Positions 7,301 through 7,825 of a stretch of DNA of 7,825 nucleotides are shown here, in pieces. The notes beneath the pieces were generated by a model, which was not told where the DNA came from, searched no databases, and saw only the letters and a list, made by a program, of their open reading frames with translations. How positions within the stretch are numbered: position 1 is the first letter of the stretch; every line of letters starts with the position of its first letter. Position numbers and translations under genes: made by a program. Source of the DNA: Planctomycetaceae bacterium (GTDB lineage Bacteria; Planctomycetota; Planctomycetia; Pirellulales; UBA1268); the NCBI GenBank assembly GCA_947453125.1, contig CANGGC010000086.1, positions 1 to 7,825 on the forward strand. The letters are read 5' to 3'.

Positions 7301-7531
7301 ACGTCGGTCGCCTTCATCCTCGGGGTGCTCCCGCTCGTCATGGCCAGAGGGGCCGGCGCAGAGATGCGCTGGTCGCTGGGCATCACCGTCTTCTCCGGCA
7401 TGATCGGCGTGACGCTGTTCGGCGTCGTCATCACCCCCGTCTGTTACCATCTCCTCGCTTCGGCCGTGGCCCGCCGGACGGACAGCCCGGGGGATCCACC
7501 GCGCCGGCACCTGCCCGCAGAACGCCCATGA
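4343..7531 (+). CDS. RND-family efflux pump, HAE-1-like inner-membrane transporter (first of two)
   Basis: The 1062-residue product matches the usual 1000-1070 residues of AcrB/MexB-type proton-driven pumps. GTG 4343 sits inside the adaptor stop (GTGA) and gives the family N-terminus ISRFFIQRPIF. Twelve membrane segments can be placed: about 9-29, 345-363, 370-389, 396-420, 444-463, 473-500, 548-567, 880-900, 905-928, 932-956, 980-1002 and 1011-1040. Two large periplasmic loops lie at about 30-340 and 568-878. The proton-relay residues are present: Asp412-Asp413 in GIVVDDAIVVVENVER (AcrB D407/D408), Lys950 in ACKNAILIVEFA (K940), and Arg980 and Thr987 in RLRLRPILMTS (R971/T978). So it should be active, exporting substrates from the periplasm or inner membrane with the adaptor. 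It contains 13 cysteines, many for this family. The stop overlaps the next pump's ATG by four bases. The substrate is unknown. Confidence 0.95.
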   Translation: MISRFFIQRPIFASVISIVISLAGLVSVRSLPISLFPTIAPPVVQVVCSYPGANASVVTETIAAPIEQKISGVDRLLYMQSQSTNDGLYCLTLTFDVGADANLAVVQTQNRVQLAMPLLPDVVQEQGVSVRKRSPDILMTIDLLSPDGRFDDVFMSNYATIRLRDELLRCYGVGDVALLGQRDYSMRAWLDPQQLAARGLSTRDVQRMMKEQNLQVIGGVAGQPPSSPDQQTQLVVAARGRLETPEQFGEIILAADLDTPGTPLVRLRDVARIELGASSYDQICRYSGAPCVAIAIFQLPGTNALECSHAIKEKMKELATRFPDGLTHTLGYDTTPFITDSIGEVVKTLRDAIVLVGLVVLLFLQNWRATLIPLVAVPVAIVGTFAAMAAMGFSINTLSLFGLVLSIGIVVDDAIVVVENVERWIATGLAPRQAAEKAMEEVTGPVIGVALVLSAVFVPCAFIGGVTGLFFRQFALTVSVSTILSAINSLTLSPAIAAILLRPHDARPDPLERLLDLLIGWAFRLFNRGFGALTAGYGGLIAVLLRHGGLVLGAYGLLVLLTWKLAAVYPVGFIPLQDQRYLIVTAQLPDGASLQRTSAALDRLDRIARDIPGVSETLTIAGTSLLYNATAPHWGSMFLVLDDYDQRRTPETSAMGIIAEMRKRCRAEVSDADVGVFPAPTVKGLGTAGGFKLYVQDRTNLGPRALQEVAEGLVTTMGDWHLPFVHTDCRADSPQTFLDIDRTKIRALGIPVAAVMETLHADVGSVYVNNFNRFGRSWQVKVMADAMFRDSAEEILGLKVATGRGESVPLATVLTLRDDVGPTMMMRYNGFPAAAITGIPNPFESGSSLIDRVAKTASTALPETFSYEWSEVFQLQILAGNTAGVLLGLGVALVFLVLAALYESWLQPLAVVLVVPLCLLAAIIGLAVARLPIDILAQVGLVVLVGLACKNAILIVEFARKLVDSGETPQSATLTACRLRLRPILMTSVAFILGVLPLVMARGAGAEMRWSLGITVFSGMIGVTLFGVVITPVCYHLLASAVARRTDSPGDPPRRHLPAERP

Positions 7532-7825
7532 TCGCGCGTTACTTCATCGCCCGACCGATCTTCGCCGCGGTGATCTCGATCGTGCTGGTGCTCGCCGGCG
7601 GCGTCGCTGCCCTCGTCCTCCCGACGACGCAGTATCCCGACATCACCCCTCCCACGATCGAGGTGTCGACGGTCTACCCGGGGGCGAACGCCGAAATGGT
7701 GCGCGACACGGTCGCTGCGCCGATCGAGCAGCAGGTCAGCGGCGTCGAGAACGCGCTGTCGATGAGCTCCCTGTCGACGAATGACGGCCGCTACCGGCTG
7801 ATCGTCACCTTCGCCCCGGGCACCG
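7528..7825 (+). CDS. Second RND-family efflux pump, N-terminal part (runs off right edge)
   Basis: ATG 7528 overlaps the stop of the first pump (ATGA), and the frame is open for 99 codons to the window end. The sequence starts MIARYFIARPIF, followed by a membrane segment at about 9-29. The porter-domain start carries the family signatures LPTTQYPDITPP, VYPGANAEMV, APIEQQVSGV and STNDGRY. By eye a little over half of these residues are identical to the first pump, so the two are paralogues but not recent copies. QYPDI-PP here is closer to the AcrB/MexB consensus (QYP-IAPP) than the first pump's LFPTIAPP. The proton-relay residues lie outside the window. One adaptor with two tandem pumps suggests either a heteromeric pump, as known for MdtBC and MuxBC, or alternative pumps sharing an adaptor. 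Confidence 0.93.
   Translation, partial: MIARYFIARPIFAAVISIVLVLAGGVAALVLPTTQYPDITPPTIEVSTVYPGANAEMVRDTVAAPIEQQVSGVENALSMSSLSTNDGRYRLIVTFAPGT

Noticed and set aside
6212..7510. A 432-codon minus-strand open frame opposite the second half of the first pump
   Set aside because: Same low-complexity charged composition and no motif; it is the shadow of conserved RND membrane segments.

Overview
The window is GC-rich, tightly packed DNA, most probably from a planctomycete (Pirellulales-like). This placement is an inference. It rests on the 23-residue Leu/Ala-rich repeat array, the way that array is joined to a dihaem c-type cytochrome domain, the GTG starts and the near absence of Shine-Dalgarno sites. 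No rRNA or other taxonomic marker is present. Two divergently oriented gene groups share a short intergenic region at about 2853-2981.

Left arm (minus strand, read from about 2852 down to 1). First comes a membrane-targeted protein with ten 23-residue leucine-rich-like repeats. After a single in-frame TAG codon the same frame continues as a dihaem c-type cytochrome domain resembling the RoxA-like family. Several lines of sequence evidence suggest this was one gene of about 831 codons, now split by an amber codon. Sixty-two bases further on is the start of an acetoacetate-decarboxylase-fold protein with a signal peptide; it runs off the left edge. The three pieces look like one transcription unit for exported proteins.

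Right arm (plus strand, 2982 to beyond 7825). This is an RND-type tripartite efflux operon: a lipoprotein periplasmic adaptor, a complete HAE-1-like RND pump of 1062 residues, and the beginning of a second, related RND pump that runs off the right edge. Each gene overlaps the next by four bases (GTGA, then ATGA), so translation is probably coupled. One adaptor followed by two different pumps recalls the two-pump layout of MdtABC and MuxABC. No outer-membrane channel gene and no regulator gene is visible.

Apart from the roughly 130-base divergent promoter region and the 62-base gap at 295-356, all of the window is coding. I saw no tRNA, rRNA, CRISPR array, insertion sequence or convincing terminator. 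I did not find a clearly new system. The most notable items are the in-frame amber codon inside the repeat-cytochrome gene, the exported ADC-like protein beside it, and the two-pump RND operon.
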